Source: Arthrobacter sp. StoSoilA2 (lineage in GTDB: Bacteria > Actinomycetota > Actinomycetes > Actinomycetales > Micrococcaceae). Taken from it: a stretch of DNA of 64,000 bases. Positions 41,844 to 50,302 of the stretch are shown piece by piece (position 1 is the stretch's first letter; each line of letters opens with the position of its first letter). The translations under genes were made by a program, and so were the position numbers. The DNA lies in contig NZ_AP024643.1 in assembly GCF_019977195.1 (NCBI RefSeq), forward strand, positions 4,588,001-4,652,000, in the 5' to 3' direction. Below the pieces are notes generated by a model that saw only the letters and a list, made by a program, of their open reading frames with translations, searched no databases and was not told where the DNA came from.

Positions 41844-42773
41844 ATGGCCAACCAGGCACCTGCTACCTCCCGGAGGAAACCCCGCACGAAGTCCGGAACC
41901 GGCGGCCGCACAGCCGCTCTCTTCCTGACCCCGTTCTTCGCGGTGTTTACCCTGGCGATGGTGGCACCCGTCATCTACTCGATCGTGCTCAGCTTCTTCG
42001 CCCAGCAGAAGTCCGGACTCGGCTTCGGCCAGGCCAAGACCTCGTTCGTGGGACTTGAGAACTATCTGCAGGTCCTGCAATCGGAAAGTTTTGTGGGCGG
42101 CATAGGTCGCCTCATCATGTACTGCCTGCTGTACATCCCGTGCATGGTGGGCGGCGCCTTGGCCTTCGCACTGCTGCTTGATGCTGCCGCAGCGCGTGCC
42201 CGGAAGCTGTTCCAGCTCCTCGTCTTCCTCCCCCACGCGGTGCCGGGCGTCATCGCTGCATTGATCTGGGCCTACCTCTACACCCCCGGTGTCAGCCCGA
42301 TCGTTTCGGTCCTGGAAACCGGCGGCATTTCCCTGGACTTCCTGGACAACCACATGATCCTGCCGTCCATCGTGAACATCGCGGTGTGGGAGTGGACGGG
42401 CTACAACGTCATTGTGCTGTTCACCGCGCTTCAGGCGGTTCCGCGGGAAACCCTGGAAGCCGCCCGGGTGGACGGCGCAGGCGAAATCCGTGCTGCCATC
42501 AGCATCAAGCTGCCGCTGATCCTGCCTGCACTTGGCGTCATCATGCTCTTTACAGTGATCGGAACCTTGCAGTTGTTCACGGAGCCGTCCATCATTTCCA
42601 AAGCAACGGCCTCCGTAACCAGCACTTGGGTTCCAAATATGTGGGCCTACGATGCCGCCTTCAACCGGCACAACCTCAACCAGGCCGCCGCGGCCTCCAT
42701 CATCATCGCGCTCATGGCAGCGGTGCTGTCCTGGGCCGTCACCCGCTTCAGCTCAAGGATGAACAAAGCATGA
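41844..42773 (+). CDS. ABC transporter permease (MalF type)
   Basis: 309 residues from MANQAPATSRRK at 41844 with GAGGAG 7 bp upstream. Six hydrophobic segments, the first at TAALFLTPFFAVFTLAMVAPVIYSIVL. The EAA loop that docks the ATPase is ETLEAARVDGAGEIRAAISIKLPLI. It is the MalF-like half of a carbohydrate importer. Overlaps the next permease gene by 4 nt. Confidence 0.93.
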   Translation: MANQAPATSRRKPRTKSGTGGRTAALFLTPFFAVFTLAMVAPVIYSIVLSFFAQQKSGLGFGQAKTSFVGLENYLQVLQSESFVGGIGRLIMYCLLYIPCMVGGALAFALLLDAAAARARKLFQLLVFLPHAVPGVIAALIWAYLYTPGVSPIVSVLETGGISLDFLDNHMILPSIVNIAVWEWTGYNVIVLFTALQAVPRETLEAARVDGAGEIRAAISIKLPLILPALGVIMLFTVIGTLQLFTEPSIISKATASVTSTWVPNMWAYDAAFNRHNLNQAAAASIIIALMAAVLSWAVTRFSSRMNKA

Positions 42774-43687
42774 GCACCTCAACGTTGTCCCGTCCAGGGG
42801 TTACCGGTCCGGTTGCGCCGTCGAGGAAACGCCGCCGGAGTCGTGGCACCCGCGGCGGCCTGGCAAGTGCGTTCACCGTGAACGCGCTGCTGATACTGGG
42901 TTGCGCCTACATGGTGCTGCCTGTCCTGTGGTTGTTCTTTGCCTCCACCAAGAACGCCGCCGACCTCTATTCCACCGGTGCTTATGCTTTCGGGCAACCT
43001 TCCTTTGTGGAGAACGTTGGCGCGGTTCTTGGGCAGGATGGTGGCGTGTTCCTCCGCTGGATGGCCAACTCCATGTTCTATGCCGCGTTCGGGGCCATCT
43101 TTGGTGGACTGGTCTCTGTCATGGCTGGCTACGCCTTCGATAAATTCCAGTTCCGCGGCAAGGACTCATTCTTCGGCCTGGTCCTTGTGGGCGTGCTGAT
43201 TCCCAACACAGCCACAGTCCTTCCGATGTATCTGCTGGCCTCCGTATTTGGCATCACCAACACCATCTGGGCCATCCTCATCCCCGTGCTCTGCAACCCG
43301 TTCGGCGTGTACTTGGCCCGCGTGTATTCGGCGGCGTACGTTCCAGGCGAAACGTTGGAGGCAGCGCGCGTGGACGGAGCCGGACCGATCCGCTCCTTCT
43401 TTTCCCTGGGGTTGCCCATGATGATGCCGGGGTACATCACCATTGCGTTGTTCCAGTTTGTTGGCGTGTGGAACAACTTCATGCTCCCGCTGGTAATGCT
43501 CCAGGACCAGCAGCTGCTGCCTGTCAGCGTCGGAATTTCGATCTGGCAGGGATACTCACTCCCCCAGCCCGAGTTCACGCCGATGGTCATCACAGGATCA
43601 CTTTTGTCCATCATTCCGCTGCTGCTCGCGTTCATCATGCTCCAGCGCTTCTGGAAATCCGGTCTCACGGCAGGGAGCGTTAAATGA
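42770..43687 (+). CDS. ABC transporter permease (MalG type)
   Basis: 305 residues from MSTSTLSRPGVTGPV at 42770 (ATGA overlap with the preceding stop). An Arg-rich N-terminal tail precedes six hydrophobic segments. The EAA loop is ETLEAARVDGAGPIRSFFSLGLPMM. No gene for an ATPase is present, so the importer probably uses a shared MsiK/MalK-like ATPase encoded elsewhere, as is usual in actinobacteria. The next gene overlaps it by 4 nt. Confidence 0.93.
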   Translation: MSTSTLSRPGVTGPVAPSRKRRRSRGTRGGLASAFTVNALLILGCAYMVLPVLWLFFASTKNAADLYSTGAYAFGQPSFVENVGAVLGQDGGVFLRWMANSMFYAAFGAIFGGLVSVMAGYAFDKFQFRGKDSFFGLVLVGVLIPNTATVLPMYLLASVFGITNTIWAILIPVLCNPFGVYLARVYSAAYVPGETLEAARVDGAGPIRSFFSLGLPMMMPGYITIALFQFVGVWNNFMLPLVMLQDQQLLPVSVGISIWQGYSLPQPEFTPMVITGSLLSIIPLLLAFIMLQRFWKSGLTAGSVK

Positions 43688-44688
43688 GCCTGAACGTTGC
43701 CTTGGCCATGCCTGTCCACACTGCCCGGGCCGTGTTCCCGCCCCGAAGCCTGGACCCGCTGGAGCCTGCTTTGAACCTCCTCAGCCGGAATCCGATCGAG
43801 GACTTTGGTTCAGTAACCGGCCGGGCACTCCTGGCTGAAGCGGACATCCTCATCACTGGTTGGGGTTGTCCAATGATCGACGACGACGTGCTGGACGCTG
43901 CCCCACGGTTACGTTACGTCCTTCACGCCGCCGGAAGCGTCAAGCACCACATCAGTGGCCCGTGCTGGGAGCGGGGCTTGTTGGTGAGTTCCGCCGCGGA
44001 CGCCAACGCCATTCCCGTGGCCGAATACACCGTGGCCATGATCGTCCTGGCCAACAAACGGGTCCTGCAAATAGCCCGCGCCCTGCACAGCACCCGGATG
44101 GAGGTCCTCCCTGAACAGCTCTTCCCCGACATGGGCAACTACCGCAAGCGCGTCGGAATTATCGGGGCGTCAAAGATCGGCCGTCACGTCATCCGGCTGC
44201 TTACCGCTTACGAGCTGGACATCGTGGTGGCCGACCCGTACCTGTCCGCCGCTGAGGCGGGCGCTCTCGGCGTCGAGCTTGTTAGCCTGGACGAACTGGT
44301 GGCGGGCTGCGACATCGTCAGCCTCCACGCGCCGTCGTTACCGTCCACAAAGAACCTGATCGACGCCGGTCGCATCGATCGGATGCGTCCGGGGGCTACT
44401 TTTATCAACACCTCGCGCGGCGAGTTGGTGGACCAGGACGCCCTCTTGGCCCGGCTTGAGCGCGGCGATCTATATGCTGTGCTGGACGTGACGACGCCGT
44501 GGGTGCTGCCTTCCCATTCCCGGTTCTACACGCATCCCAACGTGTTGCTGACACCCCATCTGGCGGGGTCGCTGGGTAACGAGCTGGAGCGGATGGCGGC
44601 GAGCGCAGTAGGCGAAGCTTTGCGGTTGTCCAGGGGGGAAGCGCTGCAATTTCCAGTGGCGGCGGAAGACCTGGCGTTCATGGCATAG
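43684..44688 (+). CDS. D-isomer-specific 2-hydroxyacid dehydrogenase family protein
   Basis: 334 residues. The NAD-binding motif is RVGIIGASKIGRHVIRLL, with an Ala-Ser in place of the usual Gly-Gly positions. The catalytic triad regions are INTSRGELVDQDALLA (Arg), VLDVTTPWVLP (Glu replaced by Thr: canonical VFxxEP is VTTP here) and TPHLAGSLG (His). The loss of the conserved Glu partner of the catalytic His is a real oddity. It is coupled to the ABC permeases, so it likely acts on the imported sugar or its acid. Confidence 0.88.
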   Translation: MSLNVALAMPVHTARAVFPPRSLDPLEPALNLLSRNPIEDFGSVTGRALLAEADILITGWGCPMIDDDVLDAAPRLRYVLHAAGSVKHHISGPCWERGLLVSSAADANAIPVAEYTVAMIVLANKRVLQIARALHSTRMEVLPEQLFPDMGNYRKRVGIIGASKIGRHVIRLLTAYELDIVVADPYLSAAEAGALGVELVSLDELVAGCDIVSLHAPSLPSTKNLIDAGRIDRMRPGATFINTSRGELVDQDALLARLERGDLYAVLDVTTPWVLPSHSRFYTHPNVLLTPHLAGSLGNELERMAASAVGEALRLSRGEALQFPVAAEDLAFMA

Positions 44689-44792
44689 CGCATTCCCGGC
44701 GGGCTCTCATGGTGCCGCGCCGACGGACCGTAATGTTGCGCAGATCACATTTGCTGCCTACGCTGGGGTGGCTGCAGCGTGGCAGCGAACGG

Positions 44793-45092
44793 ATGAAAGG
44801 CAGCATATTGACCAGCGAGAAGCTCTCTGTAGTTGTTCGAGTCGACCTTGACGGAGCACAGATCCAGATCGCAGCAACAGGTCATGTGACCACCTCCAAT
44901 CTCCACGCGCTGTATCCAATCGTTCAACGCACCAACAGCCTGGCCGACGGCAGGGACGTCGAGATGGACCTTACTGGCGCCTTGATCGAACCGGATGCAC
45001 TTGAACAACTGCAGGGCTACGCGATGCTTCACGAGTTGCCGGTTCGGGTTGACACTGTTCCGGTGTTGGCAGGGGCGGGGCTGGCGGCGTGA
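44793..45092 (+). CDS. STAS-like small protein
   Basis: 99 residues from an ATG at 44793. A TTG at 44808 has AAAGG 7 bp upstream and may be the true start, giving 94 residues; the open frame to 44709 has no site. VVVRVDLDGAQIQIAATGHVTTSNLHALYPIVQRTNSL and DGRDVEMDLTGALIEPDALEQLQ fit the beta-alpha pattern of STAS domains (anti-anti-sigma or sulfate-transporter type) without a clear phosphorylatable Ser. Function unknown. Confidence 0.6.
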   Translation: MKGSILTSEKLSVVVRVDLDGAQIQIAATGHVTTSNLHALYPIVQRTNSLADGRDVEMDLTGALIEPDALEQLQGYAMLHELPVRVDTVPVLAGAGLAA

Positions 45093-45131
45093 GCTACGTC
45101 AGCCCTCAAGCCGAGGACTAACCTGACTGAC

Positions 45132-45632
45132 ATGACTCAGTCAGCGCGCGCATGGATCGGGACCATCGTCTTCCTGTTCCTCGCGCCTGGCATCGTGGCG
45201 GGTCTCATCCCCTGGCTCATCTCCGGATGGCGGCTTTACGACTGGGACGGTGGCACGTGGCTGGTGGTGCCGGTCGCCTGGATCGCGATCACCCTGGGGG
45301 TAGCTTTCCTGCTTCACGCCTTCGCGCTGTTCGCCCTTCACCAGGGAACGCCCGCGCCGGTTGCGCCAACCCGGACGCTGGTTGTCACCGGGGTTTATCG
45401 ATTCGTGCGCAATCCCATGTACCTTGCGGTGCTCACAATCATCCTCGGCCAGGCGCTGCTCTTCGGCAGTTGGTGGCTCGTGATCTATGCTGCGATAGCC
45501 CTCATCGCCGTCGTCACTTTCGTGAAGAGTTACGAGGAACCGACCCTCACTGACACGTACGGTGAGCAGTACCTCGAGTACCGGCGCAACGTTCCGGGGT
45601 GGTGGCCGCGGCTGACGCCTTGGCGGGGGTAA
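45132..45632 (+). CDS. Isoprenylcysteine carboxyl methyltransferase-like membrane protein
   Basis: 166 residues with four to five hydrophobic segments and the family pattern LVVTGVYRFVRNPMYLAVLTIILGQALLFG, then VTFVKSYEEPTLTDTYGEQYLEYRRNVPGWWPR. These RNPMY and EEP-LxxxYGxxYxxY motifs mark ICMT/PEMT-like integral membrane methyltransferases that use SAM. In bacteria the substrate is mostly unknown. Convergent with the MarR gene. Confidence 0.9.
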   Translation: MTQSARAWIGTIVFLFLAPGIVAGLIPWLISGWRLYDWDGGTWLVVPVAWIAITLGVAFLLHAFALFALHQGTPAPVAPTRTLVVTGVYRFVRNPMYLAVLTIILGQALLFGSWWLVIYAAIALIAVVTFVKSYEEPTLTDTYGEQYLEYRRNVPGWWPRLTPWRG

Positions 45633-45641
45633 CGGACCGCC

Positions 45642-46115
45642 TCAACCAGCTCCCTGGCTCAGCCGAACGGCCGCCTCCTGCTGGACGCGGGCAGCCTTGC
45701 TTGAATAGTCGGCGATGATCCGGAGTTCGTCGTCGCTGTAGCCTTCCAGCAGCGCGGCCATCCCGGCCATGAAATCGGTGAAATAGGGCGCCGCGGCAGC
45801 AACCTGGTCACCTACGAGCTCGATCAGGACCTTCCGCTTGTCCTCGCCATGCTTGACCCGCCGGGCCACGCCTTTGCTTTCGAGGCGCTGCATGAGTCCG
45901 GTGACCGATGCGGGGGCCAGGCCTGAATGTTCCCCGAACTCACCCGCCGTCATTGGTCCGTGGCGCAGCAGGATATCGATGGCCTTGCCCTCCGTCGCCG
46001 AAAGGCCGCGCAGTTCAGACAGCGCGGTGTGGAACATGATCGCGGCAGTGGACAGCTCCCGGCCAGACTCATAAACAGTTTCCAGCAGAGCTTCGCGTTG
46101 CCCCTGATTCGTCAT
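45642..46115 (-). CDS. MarR family transcriptional regulator
   Basis: 157 residues. The winged helix is seen as LSATEGKAIDILLRHGPMTAGEFGEHSGLAPASVTGLMQRLESKGVARRVKHGEDKRKVLIEL. Normal MarR length, acts as a dimer. It is divergent from the FAD monooxygenase at 46223, with an inverted repeat in the gap, and is therefore the likely repressor of that gene. Confidence 0.92.
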   Translation of the reverse strand: MTNQGQREALLETVYESGRELSTAAIMFHTALSELRGLSATEGKAIDILLRHGPMTAGEFGEHSGLAPASVTGLMQRLESKGVARRVKHGEDKRKVLIELVGDQVAAAAPYFTDFMAGMAALLEGYSDDELRIIADYSSKAARVQQEAAVRLSQGAG

Positions 46116-46135
46116 ACTCCGAGGCTAGCAAAGTC

Positions 46136-46151
46136 TTTCGCTTGCCCGAAA
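46136..46151. promoter_or_regulatory. Inverted repeat TTTCG-N6-CGAAA in the MarR-monooxygenase gap
   Basis: TTTCG (46136-46140) and CGAAA (46147-46151) flank CTTGCC, 21 bp upstream of the marR start and 72 bp before the monooxygenase GTG. A second pair GCTAGC occurs on both flanks (46123 and 46162). Candidate MarR-type operator. Confidence 0.45.
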
Positions 46152-46222
46152 CGATTGACGGGCTAGCGACTCAGGATTATCTTTCTTTTAACCGAACGAA
46201 ATAAATCCAAGAAGGAGCTCCC

Positions 46223-47470
46223 GTGCTGAACTGCGTTGTCATCGGATCGGGCGTAGCCGGCCTTTCTACGGCCCTCTCACTCCAGGAAGCCGGCCACTCC
46301 GCCACCGTTTTTGAAGCGCACAATGGACCTTCTGACGGAGTCGGCGCCTTCCTCACCCTCGCCGTCAACGGTTTCGACGCCCTGGACACTCTGGGACTCA
46401 AGGAGCACGCCGCGCAACTGGGCTTCAGCACTCCCCTTATGTCCATGTACCTGGGCAGCACGGGTCGCCACCTGATCGATTTCGATTTCGGCGGCACCCT
46501 CCCGGATGGCACCACGGCCCGGACCATGACCCGCTCGGAGCTGTACACCCTCTTGCGGGAGCAGGCAGTCCGCCGTGGGATCCGGATCGAGCACGGCAGG
46601 CGCTTGGCAGCGGTCAAGGACCGGCCCGACGGCGTCACGGCCGTTTTCGACGACGGCACCTCCGCCCGCGGCGACCTGCTGGTTGGTGCCGACGGGCTGC
46701 GCTCGGCGGTGCGGCCGCTGATCGACCCCGCCTCGCCCGCACCGCGCACCATCCCGCTGCTCAACACGGGCGGCATCATTCCGGCCAACACCGTCTCGTT
46801 GGCGCTCAAGGAGGTCGACCTGGGCGTGTCCCCGGGGCGCATGAAGATGGTGTTCGGCAAGCGCTGCTTCTACTGCTTCATGCCCAGCCCCGACGGCAGG
46901 ATCTGGTGGTTCGCAAATCCCTTGCAGCGCTCCAGTGCTGATCCTTCTTTGCTCGGCCAGGAGGATCTCAGAGCTTGGTCAACAAGCTTGGTAAAGGCAG
47001 ACCGGACACCGATGGCGGCCCTGATTTGTGCCACGGAAGACATCATCAAGCCGTATTCCACGTTCGATTTTCCCAGCGTCCCCCGCTGGCACCGCGGCAG
47101 GATGGTCCTGGTGGGCGATGCCGCCCATGCTGCGTCCCCTTCCTCCGGGCAGGGCGCATCGATGGCGATCGAGGACGCCGTCACGCTGGGCCGCGCCCTT
47201 CGGGGGGCCACGGGCGACGACAAAGAAGCCAGCCTCACTGCCCGGTTTGCGGCCTACGAGGCGGAGCGCCGCCCCCGTGCGGAGACGGTGGTTGCCTGGG
47301 GCCGCCGGAATTCCGAACCCAAGGTCAGGAACCAGTTCACCCGCGTACTCCAGGACCTGGCCATGCGTGCCATCTTCCGGGGACTTGCCCGGAAGGCGGC
47401 AGACAACTTCGAGTGGCTGTACGGCCATCACATCGACTGGAATGCGGTCCCCGGGTTTGCCGACAGATGA
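46223..47470 (+). CDS. FAD-dependent monooxygenase (group A)
   Basis: 415 residues from a GTG at 46223 with GAAGGAG 5 bp upstream. FAD fold: VVIGSGVAGLSTALSLQEAGHSATVFEA (GxGxxG), the DG motif LLVGADGLRSAVR, and the second FAD motif RMVLVGDAAHAASPSSGQGASMAIEDAV. This is the p-hydroxybenzoate hydroxylase-like class. It hydroxylates an unknown, probably aromatic or polyketide, substrate with NAD(P)H and O2. The MarR gene is divergent. Confidence 0.93.
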   Translation: MLNCVVIGSGVAGLSTALSLQEAGHSATVFEAHNGPSDGVGAFLTLAVNGFDALDTLGLKEHAAQLGFSTPLMSMYLGSTGRHLIDFDFGGTLPDGTTARTMTRSELYTLLREQAVRRGIRIEHGRRLAAVKDRPDGVTAVFDDGTSARGDLLVGADGLRSAVRPLIDPASPAPRTIPLLNTGGIIPANTVSLALKEVDLGVSPGRMKMVFGKRCFYCFMPSPDGRIWWFANPLQRSSADPSLLGQEDLRAWSTSLVKADRTPMAALICATEDIIKPYSTFDFPSVPRWHRGRMVLVGDAAHAASPSSGQGASMAIEDAVTLGRALRGATGDDKEASLTARFAAYEAERRPRAETVVAWGRRNSEPKVRNQFTRVLQDLAMRAIFRGLARKAADNFEWLYGHHIDWNAVPGFADR

Positions 47471-47479
47471 CCACGTCAC

Positions 47480-48877
47480 TCACCCGGAAGGAGTTGTGTC
47501 AGCTCCCCCGGCCGCTGCCTTCTCCATATAGGACGCCGAGACCCTCCGGTAAACGGGCGTCAGGAAGGCGATCAATGCCGCCGCAATGAGAACGAATCCG
47601 GCAATCAGGAACACGAGGGCGATCCCGCGGGACGTGCCCTGACCCAATAGTGGTTCGAGCTGGGCGGCACCCTCTGCGGAGCGCGCGTACGGAATGATCC
47701 AGAACTGGGCAAGCGGGGCAATGAGGAAAGCGGTGATGGGCGCTGCGGCGGACTCGAACGCCATGTCGAATCCGAATACCCTGCCTTGCCGGTTCAGGGG
47801 AACCACCTGCTGGATAACCGTCTGCTCGGCCGCTTCCACGATTGGAACCAAGGTCAAATACAGCCAGATGCCAGCCACGTACAGCCATGCCCATTCACGC
47901 AGGGTGAACACTGCACCAAGGAATCCCATGACGGCGACAACGATCAGCATGGTTCGCAAGGGGTTGGAGCCGAGCCCAAACTTTCCTACCAGCGCGCCAC
48001 CCACAAGGAAGCCGGTGGAACCCACGGCGAAGAACGTTCCCCACATCTCAACGGAGAACATTTCCAATCCGTACGGATCCATCAACGCCATGTACACACC
48101 GCCCACGAAGTTGTTGAACGTGGAGAACACGATCAGTGCGAACAACCCGGAGATAGCCAGCACAGCGGCAAGTGAGCCGCGGAAGTCGAAACCGCCATGT
48201 GCGTCAGTGGCTGCCGCTTGCACCTCTTCGGGCATTCGCAACGTGAGCAGGTGCGCGAACGCCAGCGCCGTAAAAACCAGGGAGGCCACAATGGTCCAGC
48301 CCATGCCCAGCAGGCCCACCGACAGTCCGGAGAGGACGGAGGTGACAATGAACATGAGACCCTGCACCATCCCCACCATTCCATTTGCATTGGCCCGGCG
48401 ATCAGGCTCAATGAGGATGGTGACGGTGGTGGAGAGGGCAATGTTGCGCAAATTCTCAACGACGGCACCCACGAGGATGATCAGCGTGAAAATCCAGAAC
48501 CATGGCTGTGCCAAGTTCAGCAGAAGACTTGTAGGGGTGAGGAGAAACAGCACTCCTGACAGCACGAACATCACCAGGGTGAACCCGGCAGCGAAGCGCA
48601 TCACGGCAAGCTTCCGATACCTGTCCACGAACGTGCCGAAGCTGATGCTGGAGAGTGCAATCAGCAGCATGTAGGCACCCCCGACGACCCCCGTGGCAAT
48701 CACGTTGCGGGTTTCGAGATAAACCCAGAATGTCAGGGCGAACCAGAGATAACTTGTGGTGATATTTGCCAGGGCGGTGTTCACCAGGATCCCCATGAAG
48801 GTCCGGGATCGCTGTGCCGGAGTGCGCAGGGAGAGGTCGATAACTTCAGTAACCCCAGCCGGTTCCTGCTCGGTCAT
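47480..48877 (-). CDS. MFS transporter
   Basis: 465 residues from MTEQEPAGVTEVIDLSLRTPAQ at 48877; the frame is open to 49405 but that would overlap the histidine kinase gene. Twelve hydrophobic segments. The usual MFS loop between helices 2 and 3 is GTFVDRYRKLAVMRF. It looks like the drug/multidrug or enterobactin-exporter type (DHA3-like). It is convergent with the FAD monooxygenase, 9 bp apart, and divergent from the histidine kinase. Confidence 0.9.
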   Translation of the reverse strand: MTEQEPAGVTEVIDLSLRTPAQRSRTFMGILVNTALANITTSYLWFALTFWVYLETRNVIATGVVGGAYMLLIALSSISFGTFVDRYRKLAVMRFAAGFTLVMFVLSGVLFLLTPTSLLLNLAQPWFWIFTLIILVGAVVENLRNIALSTTVTILIEPDRRANANGMVGMVQGLMFIVTSVLSGLSVGLLGMGWTIVASLVFTALAFAHLLTLRMPEEVQAAATDAHGGFDFRGSLAAVLAISGLFALIVFSTFNNFVGGVYMALMDPYGLEMFSVEMWGTFFAVGSTGFLVGGALVGKFGLGSNPLRTMLIVVAVMGFLGAVFTLREWAWLYVAGIWLYLTLVPIVEAAEQTVIQQVVPLNRQGRVFGFDMAFESAAAPITAFLIAPLAQFWIIPYARSAEGAAQLEPLLGQGTSRGIALVFLIAGFVLIAAALIAFLTPVYRRVSASYMEKAAAGGADTTPSG

Positions 48878-49009
48878 GCGTTCCAGTGTACTGACACCAA
48901 TTGCCGCAGATAAGGGTTGGCGCCAACGCAAACCTTGTGACAATCCAACACGGCCAACCTCCGGGTAGGATCGGCAGGGAATCCTAAAGAAGCCTGGGGG
49001 AAATTCTTG

Positions 49010-50230
49010 ATGAAAGGTGCAAAAGGCCAGCTCGCCTTCACCGACGACGTTAGCCGGGATCTGGAGTTGCGGGAGTACGGACTGGACCCCGGAGAAGATT
49101 CCACCCTGCTTCCCAACGCCGCCGTGATGAGTGCCCTCCAGAACCTCGTGCGCCTTGCCACTGAGCTTTGCGGCGCCCCTTTCGGGGTAGTCAACATCAT
49201 TAGCGCCGAATACCAATACCAAATTGGCGCCTGGGGTGTGGAACCGGGCATGTGCTCTCGCGAAGATTCCATGTGTGCCAAGGTGTTCCTCTCCCGCGAG
49301 ATCACCGTTATCCCTGACGCTTCGCTGGATCCGCGGTCCGCTGACAACCCGTTCGTGACCGGTGAATTGGGCCGGGTGCGGTTCTACGCTTCGGTTCCGT
49401 TGCAAACCGAGTCAGGATTCGTTCCAGGCACCTTGTGCGTCTTTTCTGACAAGCCCAAAGAGATCCGGCCTGAGCAAGTCGGCATGCTGGAAGTCCTGGC
49501 CAAGCAAGTGGTGGAGCTGTTGGAGCTGCAGCACCGCACAATCCAACTGGACCGCACGTATGCAGAGTTGAGGGAGAGCAACGCAAAGCTGGCTGGTTTC
49601 GCGGGCCGCGTCAGCCACGACCTCCGGATTCCGCTCACCACAATCCTGGGTTACGTGGAGTTGGTGGAGGACGATCCGGACGTCCAAACGGACAGCGCGG
49701 CAGCCAAATACCTGAGCCGCATCGGGGCAAGCGGCCGCCGCATGTTGGGGATGCTGGAAGACGTCCTGAGCTACTCAAGGGTGGGCGGTGGCATCCAGCC
49801 GCAACAGGTTTCACTTAAAGAGGCAGCGGGCGAGGTGGCCAGGGACCTCGGCATCGAGGACGACATCCTTGAAGTGCAGGACCTGAACCTCCAGGCAGAC
49901 AAGGGCCAACTGCGCACTCTGCTGCAGAACCTGCTGTCCAACGCCATGAACTACCGCAGCCCCGAAAGGGACCTGCGTGTCCGGATCAGTGGAGTCTCCA
50001 ATTACCACGGCGCCACCATTTTCGTGGCCGATAACGGTAAGGGCATCCACGCGGAGGATCGGGCCAAAGTCCTGGAACCGTTGGTGCGCCTGCGCCGCCA
50101 AGGCGACGGGCCTGGCTCCGGCCTGGGACTGGCCACCTGCAGCAGCATCGCCAAGGCCCATGGCGGTGAACTCACGCTCTCGGAAACTGCCGGCGGCGGA
50201 ACCACGGTGGCAGTGAGCTTTCCGGCCTGA
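49010..50230 (+). CDS. GAF-domain sensor histidine kinase, orphan
   Basis: 406 residues from the ATG at 49010 (a TTG at 49007 is possible). N-terminal GAF domain about 40-170 (LCGAPFGVVNIISAEYQYQIGAWGVEPGMCSREDSMCA). Then a short coiled coil and the kinase core: H-box GRVSHDLRIPLTTILGYVEL (His203), N-box LLQNLLSNAMNY (Asn311), G1 DNGKGI (341-346) and G2 GSGLGL (369-374). No membrane helix, so it is cytosolic. No response regulator is adjacent. Convergent with the Ser/Thr kinase gene. Confidence 0.93.
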   Translation: MKGAKGQLAFTDDVSRDLELREYGLDPGEDSTLLPNAAVMSALQNLVRLATELCGAPFGVVNIISAEYQYQIGAWGVEPGMCSREDSMCAKVFLSREITVIPDASLDPRSADNPFVTGELGRVRFYASVPLQTESGFVPGTLCVFSDKPKEIRPEQVGMLEVLAKQVVELLELQHRTIQLDRTYAELRESNAKLAGFAGRVSHDLRIPLTTILGYVELVEDDPDVQTDSAAAKYLSRIGASGRRMLGMLEDVLSYSRVGGGIQPQQVSLKEAAGEVARDLGIEDDILEVQDLNLQADKGQLRTLLQNLLSNAMNYRSPERDLRVRISGVSNYHGATIFVADNGKGIHAEDRAKVLEPLVRLRRQGDGPGSGLGLATCSSIAKAHGGELTLSETAGGGTTVAVSFPA

Positions 50231-50252
50231 CCATAGCGGCACGCAAGGCAAG

Positions 50253-50289
50253 AAAACGCTCGACGTCGACCTGCCGCCGTCGTGCGTTT
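50253..50289. terminator. Hairpin of the dispersed terminator family between two kinase genes
   Basis: AAAACGCTCGACG pairs roughly with CGTCGTGCGTTT through a GCGAC-like loop. It lies between two convergent genes and can act in both directions. Confidence 0.75.
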
Positions 50290-50302
50290 CCGGCCTCAGG
50301 CG

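Noticed and set aside
40857..42671. 604-residue open frame on the minus strand across the ABC importer genes
   Set aside because: Antisense to the lipoprotein and permease genes, low-complexity composition, no start signal.
42386..42769. N-terminal extension of the second permease to 42386
   Set aside because: It is the first permease gene in another frame; the ATGA junction at 42770 marks the start.
47480..49405. Long extension of the MFS gene to 49405
   Set aside because: The extension overlaps the histidine kinase gene and lacks a ribosome binding site; the start at 48877 gives the usual MFS N-terminus.
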